64,000 nucleotides of DNA from Rariglobus sp967755175 (GTDB lineage Bacteria > Verrucomicrobiota > Verrucomicrobiia > Opitutales > Opitutaceae), in assembly GCA_967755175.1 (NCBI GenBank), contig CBRAFO010000002.1, positions 1-64,000 on the forward strand, in the 5' to 3' direction. Of the stretch, positions 9,187 through 18,332 are shown piece by piece. The first letter of the stretch is position 1; each line of letters starts with the position of its first letter. The notes below the pieces were generated by a model, which was not told the DNA's origin, ran no database searches, and was given only the letters and a program-made list of their open reading frames with translations. The translations under genes were made by a program, and so were the position numbers.

Positions 9187-10461
9187 ATGCCTCCTTCCAC
9201 CGAGCCGATCATCGCCGTGCGCGATCTGCGCCACTCCTACGGAGAGGGCGCCTTCGTGCGCGAGGTCCTGCACGGTATCGACGTCGATCTCCGGCCCGGC
9301 GAAATCGCAATCATCATGGGCCACAGTGGCTCCGGCAAGACGACCTTCCTCACCCTGGTGAGCGCGCTGCGCGCCGTGGAAACCGGCAGCGTGCGGGTCG
9401 CCGGCCAGGAGTTGCACGGCGCCACCGACGCGGCGCTGACCACCGCGCGGCGCCAGATCGGTTTCGTTTTCCAAAAGCACAATCTGATCGGCGCCCTTAC
9501 GGCCCGGCAAAATGTGCAGATGGCCGTGCTCATCGACCACCCGGAGGATTCCGTCGCCGTGGCGGACGCCCTGCTCGCCCGCGTCGGTCTTCGCGGCCAC
9601 GAGCACAAACGCCCGCGGGAACTTTCCGGCGGCCAGCAGCAGCGGGTGGCGATCGCGCGCGCCCTCGCCCGGAGACCGCGCGTGATCATGGCGGACGAGC
9701 CGACCGCCTCGCTCGATGCCCAGACGGGCCGCGAAATCATCGACTTCCTCCAGTCACTCGCGCGCACCGAGGGATGCGCCGTGATGATTGTCACACACGA
9801 CTCCCGCATCCTCGATGTGGCCGACCGGATCCTCACGCTCGACGACGGTCGGATGATCGAGACCGATGCGATTTTCGAGCGGCTGGCGGACGAACTGGCC
9901 GGGCTCTTTGCCGGCCTGCCCCAAGTATTCGCTTATTTTCCCGAGGACGGTCCCCCGCGCCTCGCGGAATACCTGCCGCAACGTCAGCAGTTCGCCGCGG
10001 CCACCGAGGCACTCAACAAGCGCGCCTCCGATCATGTGCGGCTACGGCTCAAACCGGAGGCCGCCCATCGCGCCGATGCGCTGCAGCAGATGATCGCCGC
10101 GGTCCGTTCGCTGGAGTCCCTGCTCGGCGAATTTGCGGGGCACCTGCGGTCCGCGCCGCCCGATCTGCAACGCGGCACCGGCAACACCCTGCACCAGGCG
10201 CTCGAAACCGTGCTGTTCACCGCCGCCGACGCGCTGCGGACGCGCGACCCCGAGGACATCGATATTCTCGCCCGCATCACCTCCGATCGCAGCGATGCGA
10301 TGAAGCGCCTGCGGGACACGCCGTCCCTCCGCCCCGGCACGACGGACGAAAGCGACGAAGCGTGGCGCCACGCGCTCTTCGCGCTCACCCACGATTTCTC
10401 GCACCTCATCCACCTGCACGGACAGATTGCTCATTTCTTGACCGAGATGCGCCGTCCTTAG
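9187..10461 (+). CDS. DevA-like ABC ATPase with long C-terminal helical extension
   Basis: 424 residues from the ATG at 9187, which begins the usual DevA sequence; an upstream ATG at 9106 overlaps the permease and is unlikely. The ATPase occupies about 1-228: Walker A GHSGSGKTT (45-53), signature LSGGQQQRV (146-154), Walker B VIMADEP (166-172), switch HD (204-205). DevA proteins normally end at about 230-245 residues. Here about 195 further residues follow, mostly helix-forming and rich in Ala, Leu, Arg and His, ending THDFSHLIHLHGQIAHFL. By eye this resembles PhoU-like four-helix bundles, which bind metals or phosphate-linked partners, but the match is weak. It may be a regulatory domain controlling the exporter. 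Confidence 0.85.
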   Translation: MPPSTEPIIAVRDLRHSYGEGAFVREVLHGIDVDLRPGEIAIIMGHSGSGKTTFLTLVSALRAVETGSVRVAGQELHGATDAALTTARRQIGFVFQKHNLIGALTARQNVQMAVLIDHPEDSVAVADALLARVGLRGHEHKRPRELSGGQQQRVAIARALARRPRVIMADEPTASLDAQTGREIIDFLQSLARTEGCAVMIVTHDSRILDVADRILTLDDGRMIETDAIFERLADELAGLFAGLPQVFAYFPEDGPPRLAEYLPQRQQFAAATEALNKRASDHVRLRLKPEAAHRADALQQMIAAVRSLESLLGEFAGHLRSAPPDLQRGTGNTLHQALETVLFTAADALRTRDPEDIDILARITSDRSDAMKRLRDTPSLRPGTTDESDEAWRHALFALTHDFSHLIHLHGQIAHFLTEMRRP

Positions 10462-10566
10462 GATAAGTGGGATGTTGCGCCTGAAAACCGGCGTCACAAC
10501 CGTTCGACTTCGGACTCTTTATTCCCCTTCTTCTCGGTCTCCATTTAAACCCACCCCCTTCGCACC

Positions 10567-11265
10567 ATGATCCCTCGCAACTGGTTCGTCTTCTCACTCT
10601 TCTTGGCAGGCTCGATCGTAGCCGCTGCCCAAACGCCCGCCCCCGCGAGCACTCAAGCGGACGATCACAACTACCGCTCGGCGCTCGCCTATCAGACCGA
10701 ATACGAGGACTACCTCCAGACCATGCGCGGCAAGCGCTGCGATATCATCTTCATCGGCGACTCCATCACCGAGCAATGGCGCTGGGGTCAGGGCAAGCCC
10801 GTGTGGGAGAAAAACTACGCCGCTCGCGCGCTTGATTTCGGCCAAGGTTCAGACCGCACTCAGAACACCATCTGGCGACTCAAGAATCTCCCGATCGACG
10901 CTTTTTCACCGAAGGTCGCGGTCCTTCTCATCGGCACCAATAACTTCGCGGACACACCGGAAGACATCGTCGCCGGAGTCAAAGCCGTCATCGCCACCAC
11001 CGAGGCGCGCTTTCATGGCATCCAATTCGTGCTGATCAGTATCCTGCCCAACGCCCGTGCCACCGAAAAGATGGCCCAAGCCAACCAGCTTTTGGCAGCC
11101 CTCAACGACGGCACGAAGATTCACTATCTGGATCTCGCCTCGAAGTTCACCCGCAAAGGCAATAACTGGTCTGGTCTGGGCAATGACAAGTTGCACCTCA
11201 CGACCCAAGGCTACGAGATGTGGGCCGCGGAACTAAACCCGCTCCTCGCCAAGCTCCTCAAATAA
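10567..11265 (+). CDS. Secreted SGNH/GDSL-type hydrolase
   Basis: 232 residues with a clear signal peptide (hydrophobic stretch about 6-20, probable cleavage after AAAQ). The mature part has the SGNH blocks: GDSITEQW (catalytic Ser in block I), a block II Gly, IGTNNFAD (block III Asn) and NDKLHLTTQGY with the Asp-x-x-His pair of block V. This subgroup resembles the platelet-activating-factor acetylhydrolase-like lipases/esterases that bacteria use to deacetylate polysaccharides or cleave esters in the periplasm. Gene stands alone, 105 bp after the exporter operon. The substrate cannot be read from the sequence. Confidence 0.85.
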   Translation: MIPRNWFVFSLFLAGSIVAAAQTPAPASTQADDHNYRSALAYQTEYEDYLQTMRGKRCDIIFIGDSITEQWRWGQGKPVWEKNYAARALDFGQGSDRTQNTIWRLKNLPIDAFSPKVAVLLIGTNNFADTPEDIVAGVKAVIATTEARFHGIQFVLISILPNARATEKMAQANQLLAALNDGTKIHYLDLASKFTRKGNNWSGLGNDKLHLTTQGYEMWAAELNPLLAKLLK

Positions 11266-11333
11266 GCCTGGCGGGCAGGCTGGCCGGCTCACCTTGAGCG
11301 ACCACCGGCTCGCTCGCAAAGTCCTCCGAAAGC

Positions 11334-12032
11334 ATGTCCCTCCCAACAAACCCGTCCGTCAGGGTGGTGAACAGCTTTGCCGAGCTCGTTTCGACTCCGT
11401 TTTCCGGCGAGGTCAACGCGCTCTGCTGGCCGCGCACGCTCGCGGGCGACTTTGATGAGATTGCCGCCGTGGTCGGGCCGCTCGACGAAATCACCACGGT
11501 GGATGACGAGTCGTTGCTAGAGCTGCCGCTCTCGCCCGCCGGGCGCATCGCGCGCGACATTCTCCTCGCCGATCAAAAACTCCTGCGCGATGCCGGGCTC
11601 GATCCGTCACTCGACCTGATCCCCGCGTATCCGCGCGAGCCGGACGCCGGCCCCGTGCCGATTGACGTTTACGACTGGCACGCCGACAGCGCCAACACCC
11701 TCGCCGATACGTTCCTGTGCAGCTACACCGTCGCATCGTCCGAGGGCGTCGCCAACTCGGAGGCCATTGGCCGCGTGAACATCCCCGAGACCCGCGACGC
11801 GTTGCTCAAGCTCTACGGCGGCGCGGATGACGCGGGGTTCGTCGCGTGGTGCAACGAGCGTTGCTACGATCTTCATTACGAGGCGCTGCCGCACGCCGAG
11901 GTGTTTTCGTTTGGCTTCGGTAATATGTGGCGCATCGCGACTCAATGCCCCGGCAGCCCCGTCCCGCCCTGCATCCATCGCGCCCCCGAAACCAAGCCCG
12001 GGCAACCGCCCCGCCTGCTGCTCATCAGCTAG
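11334..12032 (+). CDS. Conserved-looking protein of unknown function
   Basis: 232 residues, no signal peptide or membrane helix. I do not recognise the family with confidence. A central segment DVYDWHADSANTLADTFLCS contains an H-x-D pair, followed much later by LHYEALPHAEVFSFGFG with more histidines, which could be a cupin-like or 2-oxoglutarate/iron type metal site; this is only a suggestion. Several Cys residues (FLCSY, WCNERCYD, CPGSPVPPC) might bind metal. It is 68 bp after the SGNH hydrolase on the same strand and is followed by a long perfect inverted repeat that may act as a terminator or mRNA stabiliser. Confidence 0.65.
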   Translation: MSLPTNPSVRVVNSFAELVSTPFSGEVNALCWPRTLAGDFDEIAAVVGPLDEITTVDDESLLELPLSPAGRIARDILLADQKLLRDAGLDPSLDLIPAYPREPDAGPVPIDVYDWHADSANTLADTFLCSYTVASSEGVANSEAIGRVNIPETRDALLKLYGGADDAGFVAWCNERCYDLHYEALPHAEVFSFGFGNMWRIATQCPGSPVPPCIHRAPETKPGQPPRLLLIS

Positions 12033-12050
12033 CGTGTGTCCATGCAGTCG

Positions 12051-12142
12051 GATCGAATGTAGGAGCCTGCTTGCAGGCGATTCGGGAGATAAACATAGGC
12101 GTTCACCTCTCATCGCCTGCAAGCAGGCTCCTACATTCGATC
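12051..12142. repeat. REP-like perfect 31-bp inverted repeat
   Basis: Arms 12051-12081 and 12112-12142 are perfect reverse complements around a 30-nt spacer. Each arm contains the core GTAGGAGCCTGCTTGCAGGC, itself a small hairpin (GCCTGC-TT-GCAGGC). Closely related pairs lie at 13449-13549 and 16798-16892. The shape matches REP/BIME elements mobilised by RAYT transposases; none is in the window. It sits between two convergent genes, the right arm ending 9 bp before the aminotransferase stop codon. Confidence 0.9.
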
Positions 12143-12151
12143 CCAACCCGC

Positions 12152-13408
12152 TCACCCAAACCGCTTGGCCACGCCGACAAAGCGGCGACCGGCTTCGATC
12201 AAGTCGGCTTCGCCGAGCACGCCAAAACTCAGGCGGATAAAGTTCTTCGGCGCATCGTCGCCGAAGCAAAGATCGCCGGGCACATAGAGCACGCCCGCCG
12301 CAACACACGCGTGGCAAAAAGCCGAGTCCAGCCCGGTATCGAGCGAAGCAGGCGCTTCCAACCAGAGATACATGCCACCTCCCGGCACTGACCACCGCCA
12401 GCCGAGTTCGGGCAAGCCCGCTTCGGTCAACGCACCGTGAAGCGCGCGCATCTTGCGCTGATAGGTCGGCCGAATCACCACCAGTTGCGCATCAAGCCCA
12501 CCCGTAGAAAGCACCTCTTCGAGGATGGCCTGGTTATAGTTGGCGGTGCCGAAATCGTGGTGGCCTTTTACGTGCAGCATCTTCGCGAGCAGGCCGGCAT
12601 CCGAACTGGTGCCGTAGCCCACCTTGAGCCCAGTCGCAAAGGGCTTGGTCAGCGTCGAGGTGTAGAGCTTCGGAAACGCCGCCCACGACGGCAGGCTCAA
12701 GACACTGCGCGCCGGATGCGGCTTGTCGTAGTAGAGTTCCCGATACGCGGCATCCTCGATGACCGGCACGATCACACCAGCGGCCGTCAGCGCGTCCGCG
12801 ATGGCATTTTTCTCGGCTTCGTCGAGGCTGCGCGCCGACGGGTTCGAGAAATAGCTCACAAAGTAAACGGCCTTTACCCGTCCGATTTCGCCACGTGTGC
12901 GGAGCGTTTCCAGCAGTGCTGCCAGCGCCGGCGCGTCTATGCGTCCATCGGCATCGGTGGGCAGGGAGCGCGCCTGCACGCCCAAACCCACCAACATCTC
13001 TAAGTAAACGAAGTAGCTGGGCCGGTCCACGAGGACGATGTCACCCGGGTTACAGAGCACCTGCATCGCGAGGTAGAGTGCCTGCTGAGAGCCGTTGGTG
13101 ATGAAGAAATTCTTCCGCACCGTCTCTGCGTCGGCTGGTGTTTCCAGCGCGAGCAAGCGGTCGGCGAGCAACGCACGGAGTTTGGGCCGTCCTTGGTTGG
13201 TGCCATATTGCAGGTATTCCGGATCGCCACCGCGTCGGGCCAGCGTGTCCACCGCGGCCTGCACCGCAGGCACCGGCAAGGTGCGCGTGTCGGTAAATCC
13301 CGCGGCGATGGAAAGCATCTGGGGATTCTCCAACATCAGCGCCATCAAACGGGCGATGGTCGGAGGTTGCGCGCGTTGACCGAGTGCGGAATAGGCGATG
13401 GAGGACAT
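12152..13408 (-). CDS. PLP-dependent aminotransferase, class I/II (2-aminoadipate/MocR-like)
   Basis: 418 residues, fold type I. The Schiff-base lysine lies in TSTLTKPFATGLKVGY; the N-terminal GTNQGRPKLRALLADR, NGSQQALYLAMQVL and DRPSYFVY segments and the YFSNP motif are typical of the group that includes LysN (2-aminoadipate aminotransferase), aromatic/branched-chain aminotransferases and the catalytic half of MocR regulators. There is no N-terminal HTH, so this is an enzyme, not a regulator. The amino donor cannot be determined by reading. The gene is single, bounded on both sides by REP-like inverted repeats. Confidence 0.85.
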   Translation of the reverse strand: MSSIAYSALGQRAQPPTIARLMALMLENPQMLSIAAGFTDTRTLPVPAVQAAVDTLARRGGDPEYLQYGTNQGRPKLRALLADRLLALETPADAETVRKNFFITNGSQQALYLAMQVLCNPGDIVLVDRPSYFVYLEMLVGLGVQARSLPTDADGRIDAPALAALLETLRTRGEIGRVKAVYFVSYFSNPSARSLDEAEKNAIADALTAAGVIVPVIEDAAYRELYYDKPHPARSVLSLPSWAAFPKLYTSTLTKPFATGLKVGYGTSSDAGLLAKMLHVKGHHDFGTANYNQAILEEVLSTGGLDAQLVVIRPTYQRKMRALHGALTEAGLPELGWRWSVPGGGMYLWLEAPASLDTGLDSAFCHACVAAGVLYVPGDLCFGDDAPKNFIRLSFGVLGEADLIEAGRRFVGVAKRFG

Positions 13409-13448
13409 GGATCGGAATGTAGGAGCCGTTTACGGCTATTCGGAAGAT

Positions 13449-13549
13449 CGAAATGTAGGAGCCTGCTTGCAGGCGATGAGAGGCGTGCGAATACGCCAAA
13501 CGCAGGGGCGCATCTCCCGAATCGCCTGCAAGCAGGCTCCTACATTTCG
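13449..13549. repeat. REP-like perfect 29-bp inverted repeat
   Basis: Arms 13449-13477 and 13521-13549 match perfectly and share the core of the pair at 12051-12142. Just before it, 13412-13443 carries a variant half element in which the inner hairpin is GCCGT-TT-ACGGC instead of GCCTGC-TT-GCAGGC, suggesting a second REP subfamily or compensatory change. Located between the aminotransferase start and the ftsH terminator. Confidence 0.9.
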
Positions 13550-13555
13550 GAACAC

Positions 13556-13585
13556 AAAAAAGCGCAGAGGTTAAAACCTCTGCGC
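13556..13585 (-). terminator. Rho-independent terminator of ftsH
   Basis: On the minus strand an 11-bp perfect stem (GCGCAGAGGTT / AACCTCTGCGC) with a 2-nt loop is followed by TTTTTT, 28 bp after the ftsH stop codon. It should end the tilS-ftsH transcript before the REP-like element. Confidence 0.92.
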
Positions 13586-13612
13586 CTTGGCTAAACAGGT
13601 CTCTACGACCGA

Positions 13613-15628
13613 TCAGGCTGGCGACGGAGCGGGCGCGCCGCCCAGACCTTCGGGGGCATCCTTGGGCTTCTTCGCGCCGCCTTTGTCGTCGGAACGAGGA
13701 GGCAATGCGGGCGGCAACTCGCGAATGACCGGCGAGGTGATACCACCGGTTTCGAGGATCTCCATCACGTGTTTGCCCTCGATGGTTTCGTATTCGAGGA
13801 GCGCCTCGGCGATCTTGTCGAGCGCCGGACGGTGCGCGGCGATGAGTTCCGTCGCACGAGCATATTGCTCGCTGATGATACGCGTGATTTCGGCGTCGAT
13901 CTTGCGGGCGGTTTCCTCGCTGTAGGTGTGGCTGCGGCCAATCTCGCGACCGAGGAACACGGTGTCCTGATTGTCGCCGTAAGCGATGGGACCGAGCGAA
14001 CTCATGCCCCAGTCGCACACCATGTGACGGGCAATCTTGGTGACGTGCTTGATGTCACCGTAAGCGCCGCTGCTGATGTCGTCCATGACGAGTTCTTCGG
14101 CGATGCGACCACCCATGCCCATGGCGATCTGGCCGAGCATGCGCTTCTTTTCCTGCGTGAGCAGATCCTTCTTGGGGATGAACATCGTGCTGCCGAGCGA
14201 GCGTCCGCGCGGGATGATGGTGACCTTGTGAACCGGCACGGTGCCGTCGTCCAAGATGGCCTGCACGATGGCGTGGCCAGCCTCGTGGTAAGCAGTGAGC
14301 TTCTTCTCGCGGTCGTCCATGACGCGGCGGCGTTCGCGGCCGAACTGGACCTTTTCTCGGGCGTCATCGACGTCGATCATCTCGACCTTCTTTTTGTTGC
14401 GACGAGCGGCGAGCAGCGCGGCTTCGTTGAGGAGGTTGGCGAGATCGGCGCCGGACAGGCCGGGCGTGCCGCGGGCGATCACGTTGAGGTCAACGTTGTC
14501 GGCCAAGGTGATCTTGCGGGCATGAACGCGGAGGATTTGCTCGCGGCCCACGACGTCGGGGAGATCGACATAGACCTGACGGTCGAAGCGACCTGGGCGA
14601 AGGAGCGCCTGGTCGAGCACGTCGGCGCGATTGGTCGCGGCGATGATGATGACGCCCTCGGTGGTGTCGAAGCCGTCCATCTCGACGAGCATCGAATTAA
14701 GCGTCTGTTCGCGTTCGTCGTTACCGCCGCCCAAACCGGCGCCGCGCTGGCGACCGACGGCGTCGATTTCGTCGATGAAGATAATGCAGGGTGCGTTCTT
14801 GCGGCCCTGCTCGAACATGTCGCGCACGCGGCTCGCACCGACGCCGACGAACATCTCGACGAAGTCGGAGCCGGAGATGCTGAAGAACGGGACGTCGGCC
14901 TCGCCGGCGACGGCCTTGGCGAGGAGCGTTTTGCCGGTGCCGGGAGGACCGACGAGCAGCAGACCCTTGGGGATTTTGCCGCCCATCTTTTGGAACTTCT
15001 TCGGGTCTTTGAGGAACTCGACGACCTCGGAGACTTCTTCCTTGGCCTCATCGCAACCGGCGACTTCGCCGAAGGTGATTTTGTCGCGATCGCGAGCGAG
15101 CATCTTGGCGCGGCTCTTGCCGAAGTTCATCGCACCACGGCCGGCTTGGCGAAGCTGGCGGACGAAGAGGAAATACAGCAGGCCGATGATCAAGAGGATC
15201 GGCAGGAAGTTGAGCAGGAAGCTGGAGACGTTGTTGGAGACGGGCGGCTCCTCGAAGACTTTGGTCTTTTGGAGATGCTCCAAGCTGGACTCGGTGAGGT
15301 TGCCGGCGGCGCGAAACTGGTCGGTTTTAACACCGTTCTCGGTTTCCAGCACGGGCTGTTTAACTTTGCCGGTGATGATCGCGCCATTGCGGCCATAGGC
15401 GATGTCGTAGCGGATAACGCCGGAATCAACCTGCCCCTCGGTGGCCAATTCAATGACCTGCTGAATCTTGAGATTGGCGGGAGCGGCGGTGCGGGCCGGG
15501 CTGAAATAGAAAAGCAGCAGAACGGCGGCGAGAATGGACAGCCAGATCAGGGAAACCTTTAGCGGGAAACGGTCCGGAGGCAGGTTTTTGAGGGGGCGGC
15601 GCTTGGTGTCGTTTTTGAGATCAGGCAT
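13613..15628 (-). CDS. ftsH: ATP-dependent zinc metalloprotease FtsH
   Basis: 671 residues, a normal length. Membrane-anchored AAA+ protease that degrades misfolded membrane proteins and regulators such as LpxC and sigma-32. Two transmembrane helices (about 24-42 and 137-156) enclose a periplasmic domain. The AAA module shows Walker A GPPGTGKT (227-234), the pore loop FVEMFVGVGA, Walker B IIFIDEIDA and the second region of homology ALLRPGRFDRQ. The zinc site is HEAGH (448-452). The tail is Pro/Ala-rich and ends APAPSPA. Gene order tilS then ftsH is common in bacteria. A clear terminator follows. Confidence 0.98.
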   Translation of the reverse strand: MPDLKNDTKRRPLKNLPPDRFPLKVSLIWLSILAAVLLLFYFSPARTAAPANLKIQQVIELATEGQVDSGVIRYDIAYGRNGAIITGKVKQPVLETENGVKTDQFRAAGNLTESSLEHLQKTKVFEEPPVSNNVSSFLLNFLPILLIIGLLYFLFVRQLRQAGRGAMNFGKSRAKMLARDRDKITFGEVAGCDEAKEEVSEVVEFLKDPKKFQKMGGKIPKGLLLVGPPGTGKTLLAKAVAGEADVPFFSISGSDFVEMFVGVGASRVRDMFEQGRKNAPCIIFIDEIDAVGRQRGAGLGGGNDEREQTLNSMLVEMDGFDTTEGVIIIAATNRADVLDQALLRPGRFDRQVYVDLPDVVGREQILRVHARKITLADNVDLNVIARGTPGLSGADLANLLNEAALLAARRNKKKVEMIDVDDAREKVQFGRERRRVMDDREKKLTAYHEAGHAIVQAILDDGTVPVHKVTIIPRGRSLGSTMFIPKKDLLTQEKKRMLGQIAMGMGGRIAEELVMDDISSGAYGDIKHVTKIARHMVCDWGMSSLGPIAYGDNQDTVFLGREIGRSHTYSEETARKIDAEITRIISEQYARATELIAAHRPALDKIAEALLEYETIEGKHVMEILETGGITSPVIRELPPALPPRSDDKGGAKKPKDAPEGLGGAPAPSPA

Positions 15629-15747
15629 TACGATTTGGACTAGGGGATAACCGTGCGGGTTCCCCCGGATAAGTCAATTGGGTGCCTTGCGGTTTAACCG
15701 CGATTGACGACGCACACGGCTCCGTGTCAGCGGCCAACCTGATTGTT

Positions 15748-16791
15748 TCAATCAGCGGAGTTCGGTTCGAAGATCAGCGTGCCCTTGCGAATCACCGCAA
15801 AGCCGCTGCGGCCCAGACTGAAGCGAGTGAAACTCCCCTTCTCCACCGCCATCAGTAACCCCGCAAAGCCTTGGCGCGAGAGGTCGCCCGTGTCGTCCTG
15901 CAAGACGAGCCAGCGGTGCAACGCACGACGCACAGCCGCACGGGGTTTTCCATAAAGAATCTTCACGTCCAAGCGCCGTCCGTCGGCGGACAAGGCTCCC
16001 AATGAGTCCACCCACGCTTCCAGAGCGGCATCATCCTCTTCGAGCAACTCACGCGATAACGCGGCGCCCGCGAGCGCATCGCGGCCCTGCGTGGCGGCAA
16101 CCCAGACGGGAAGCACCTCGTGCCGGATGCGATTGCGGAGAAAATCCGTGGTCTCGTTGCTCGCGTCATCGCGCCAGACACCGCCCGCCTCGCGCAACGC
16201 GGTGACGAGCTCGTGCTTTTTTAGGGTTAACAAAGGACGCAGGTGAACGCGACCGGACGGCATGAGTTGCACCGGACGCGGAGCGGCCAGACCGGCAGTG
16301 CCACTGCCACGCGCCAGCCGCATCAAAAAGGTCTCGGCGATATCATCCTGCTGGTGCCCGAGCCACAGTGCGCGAATGCGTCGCCGGGCAAGCGCTTGTT
16401 GAAAGAATGTAAACCGCGCCTCCCGCGCCTCGGCCTCGCTCGCGCCTTTGCGTGCGTCGGCCCAAACGCCCCCGACGAACCGCACGCCAAGACCGGCACA
16501 GACGCGCTCGCAAAAACGCGCATCTCCGGTCGAGGCGCGCCCGCGCAGGCGATGATCAAAGTGCAACGCGACGAGCCGATCGCGGCGCTCCGGCCAATGC
16601 GCCCAGAGCAGCAGCAGCAGCGCCAGCGAATCGGCACCGCCGGAAAAACCGACCGCCCACGGACGGCGTGCGGCGTCACTGTCGCCGTCGGCCCACGCCA
16701 GCACCGACGGGTGCAGCGCGGCGCGAGGGATGCGTGCCGCCAGCGCTTCCGCAATGCGAGGCCAGTCTGAGGGCTTGAGTGATCGCGGCAT
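15748..16791 (-). CDS. tilS: tRNA(Ile)-lysidine synthetase TilS
   Basis: 347 residues. Uses ATP to attach lysine to C34 of the CAU-anticodon tRNA-Ile, so that it reads AUA. The N-type ATP pyrophosphatase loop is FSGGADSLALLL, followed by ALHFDHRLRG and WLGHQQDDIAETFLMRLARGSG, all typical of TilS. The substrate-binding segment RHEVLPV also fits. The protein is shorter than the E. coli enzyme (about 430 residues), lacking part of the C-terminal domains, as in many bacteria. It lies between serS and ftsH on the same strand, 119 bp ahead of ftsH, with a REP-like element between it and serS. Confidence 0.93.
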   Translation of the reverse strand: MPRSLKPSDWPRIAEALAARIPRAALHPSVLAWADGDSDAARRPWAVGFSGGADSLALLLLLWAHWPERRDRLVALHFDHRLRGRASTGDARFCERVCAGLGVRFVGGVWADARKGASEAEAREARFTFFQQALARRRIRALWLGHQQDDIAETFLMRLARGSGTAGLAAPRPVQLMPSGRVHLRPLLTLKKHELVTALREAGGVWRDDASNETTDFLRNRIRHEVLPVWVAATQGRDALAGAALSRELLEEDDAALEAWVDSLGALSADGRRLDVKILYGKPRAAVRRALHRWLVLQDDTGDLSRQGFAGLLMAVEKGSFTRFSLGRSGFAVIRKGTLIFEPNSAD

Positions 16792-16797
16792 GGCGGC

Positions 16798-16892
16798 GGT
16801 TCGAATGTAGGAACCTGCTTGCAGGCGATGGTGGAGATAAACGCAGGCGTTCGGTTCACATCGCCTGCAAGCAGGCTCCTACATTCCGAACC
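16798..16892. repeat. REP-like inverted repeat between serS and tilS
   Basis: Arms at 16798-16830 and 16859-16892 are near-perfect reverse complements with the same core as the elements at 12051 and 13449 (left arm has GGAACC instead of GGAGCC). The spacer (AGATAAACGCAGGCG) also resembles that of the 12051 copy, so the whole unit has been copied. Confidence 0.88.
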
Positions 16893-16909
16893 ATCCGAAC
16901 GCCAACCGA

Positions 16910-18178
16910 TCAGGCGAACGTGAGATACTCTTTGCCGAAATACGGCACGAGCACTTCGGGGATTTTCACGCGGCCGTCGGCTTGGAGGTTGTTCTCCAGC
17001 AAGGCGGCGAGCACGCGCGGCACGGCCAGACCGGAACCGTTGAGAGTGTGGACGAGCTCGGGTTTGCCCTCGGCGTTGCGGAAGCGGATCTGGGCGCGGC
17101 GGGCCTGGAAGGTCTCGAAGTTCGAGCAGCTCGACACTTCCAACCAGCGTTTCTGGCCGGCGGACCAGACTTCGAGGTCGTATTTCTTGGACTGCGAGAA
17201 ACCGAGATCGCCACCGCACATGAGCAACACGCGGTAAGGAAGACCGAGCTTACGCAGCAGGTTCTCCGCGTCACCGCGCAACGCATCGAGTTCGCCATAG
17301 CTGGTCGAAGGATGAACCCACTTGAGGAGCTCGACCTTGTCGAATTGATGGAGGCGATTGAGGCCACGCACGTCTTTGCCGTAGCTGCCCGCCTCGCGAC
17401 GGAAACACGGCGTGTAGGCGCAGCGTTTCACCGGAAGCGCAGCTTCGTCGATGATCTCGTCGCGGAAGAAATTCGTGAGGGGAACTTCGGCGGTCGGCAC
17501 GGCGTAGAAGCCATCGGCGACGGCCTCATACATCTGGCCTTCTTTGTCGGGCAGCTGGCCGGTCGCGGTGGCGCTGGCGGCGTTGACGAAGATCGGAGGA
17601 TTCACCTCCACGTAGCCGGCCTTGCCGTTCTCATCTAAAAAGAAATGGAGCAACGCGCGGACGATGCGGGCGCCGTCACCAATGTAGAACGGGAAGCCTG
17701 CGCCGGTGACCTTGGAGCCACGAGCGAAGTCGAACAGTTTGTCGAAACCGGGGATTTCCCAATGCGCCTTGGCATCGGGCGAAAGCGAGGCGATGTCGCC
17801 CCACGTTGCGAACGTGACGTTGTCCTCGGGCGTGCGGCCCTCGGGCACGGAAGCGTGCGGGAGGTTGGGCAGCGTCATCATGGCCTGCTTCACCTTGGTC
17901 TCAGCCTCGTTGAGTGCGACCTCGCCCTCTTTGACTTGGGCGGAGACGGCCTTCATCTCGGCGACCTTGGCGATAAATTCGGGTGAGCCCTTGGGGAGCT
18001 TGGCCATCTCGGTGTTGGCTGCCTTCTGTTTCGCACGAAGCGCTTCCACCTGCTGGAGCTGGGCGCGCCAGCTTGCGTCGAGCGTCAGGATGGCATCGAC
18101 ATCGACATCGAGGTGTTTCTTGGCAATCGCCGCACGGACAACATCGGGCGATTCGCGGAGGAGTTTGGGATCAAGCAT
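16910..18178 (-). CDS. serS: Seryl-tRNA synthetase
   Basis: 422 residues from the ATG at 18178 (MLDPKLLRESPDVVR), the family N-terminus; an in-frame ATG at 18199 adds seven residues. Charges tRNA-Ser and tRNA-Sec with serine. The N-terminal third is the long antiparallel coiled coil that grips the tRNA variable arm (about 30-105). The class II catalytic core shows motif 2 (CFRREAGSYGKD) and motif 3 (NGSGLAVPRVLAALLEN), with TAEVPLTN in between for ATP/serine binding. Housekeeping gene, first of a serS-tilS-ftsH series on the minus strand. Confidence 0.98.
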   Translation of the reverse strand: MLDPKLLRESPDVVRAAIAKKHLDVDVDAILTLDASWRAQLQQVEALRAKQKAANTEMAKLPKGSPEFIAKVAEMKAVSAQVKEGEVALNEAETKVKQAMMTLPNLPHASVPEGRTPEDNVTFATWGDIASLSPDAKAHWEIPGFDKLFDFARGSKVTGAGFPFYIGDGARIVRALLHFFLDENGKAGYVEVNPPIFVNAASATATGQLPDKEGQMYEAVADGFYAVPTAEVPLTNFFRDEIIDEAALPVKRCAYTPCFRREAGSYGKDVRGLNRLHQFDKVELLKWVHPSTSYGELDALRGDAENLLRKLGLPYRVLLMCGGDLGFSQSKKYDLEVWSAGQKRWLEVSSCSNFETFQARRAQIRFRNAEGKPELVHTLNGSGLAVPRVLAALLENNLQADGRVKIPEVLVPYFGKEYLTFA

Positions 18179-18332
18179 ATTGACAGGTCTAACCGCCACT
18201 ATCGCGGCGCGCGCGAGCCGCCAGCAAGGGGAAAGTGCCGACCCTTAACCCGCGCAGAATAAGCCTTGCCTAAGCCGGTCGCCTCTTGCGCCATACCGGT
18301 TTCCTCACGCCGACTTCGCATCCTTTATTTTC

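Noticed and set aside
9126..10466. 446-codon frame overlapping the DevA-type gene on the same strand
   Set aside because: Arg/Pro-rich alternate-frame translation; the true frame has all ABC motifs.
13769..15562. Long plus-strand open frame of 597 codons opposite ftsH
   Set aside because: It is the antisense of a certain gene; composition is Asp/Glu/Gly/Val-rich as expected from reading a G+C-rich gene backwards, and no domain is visible.
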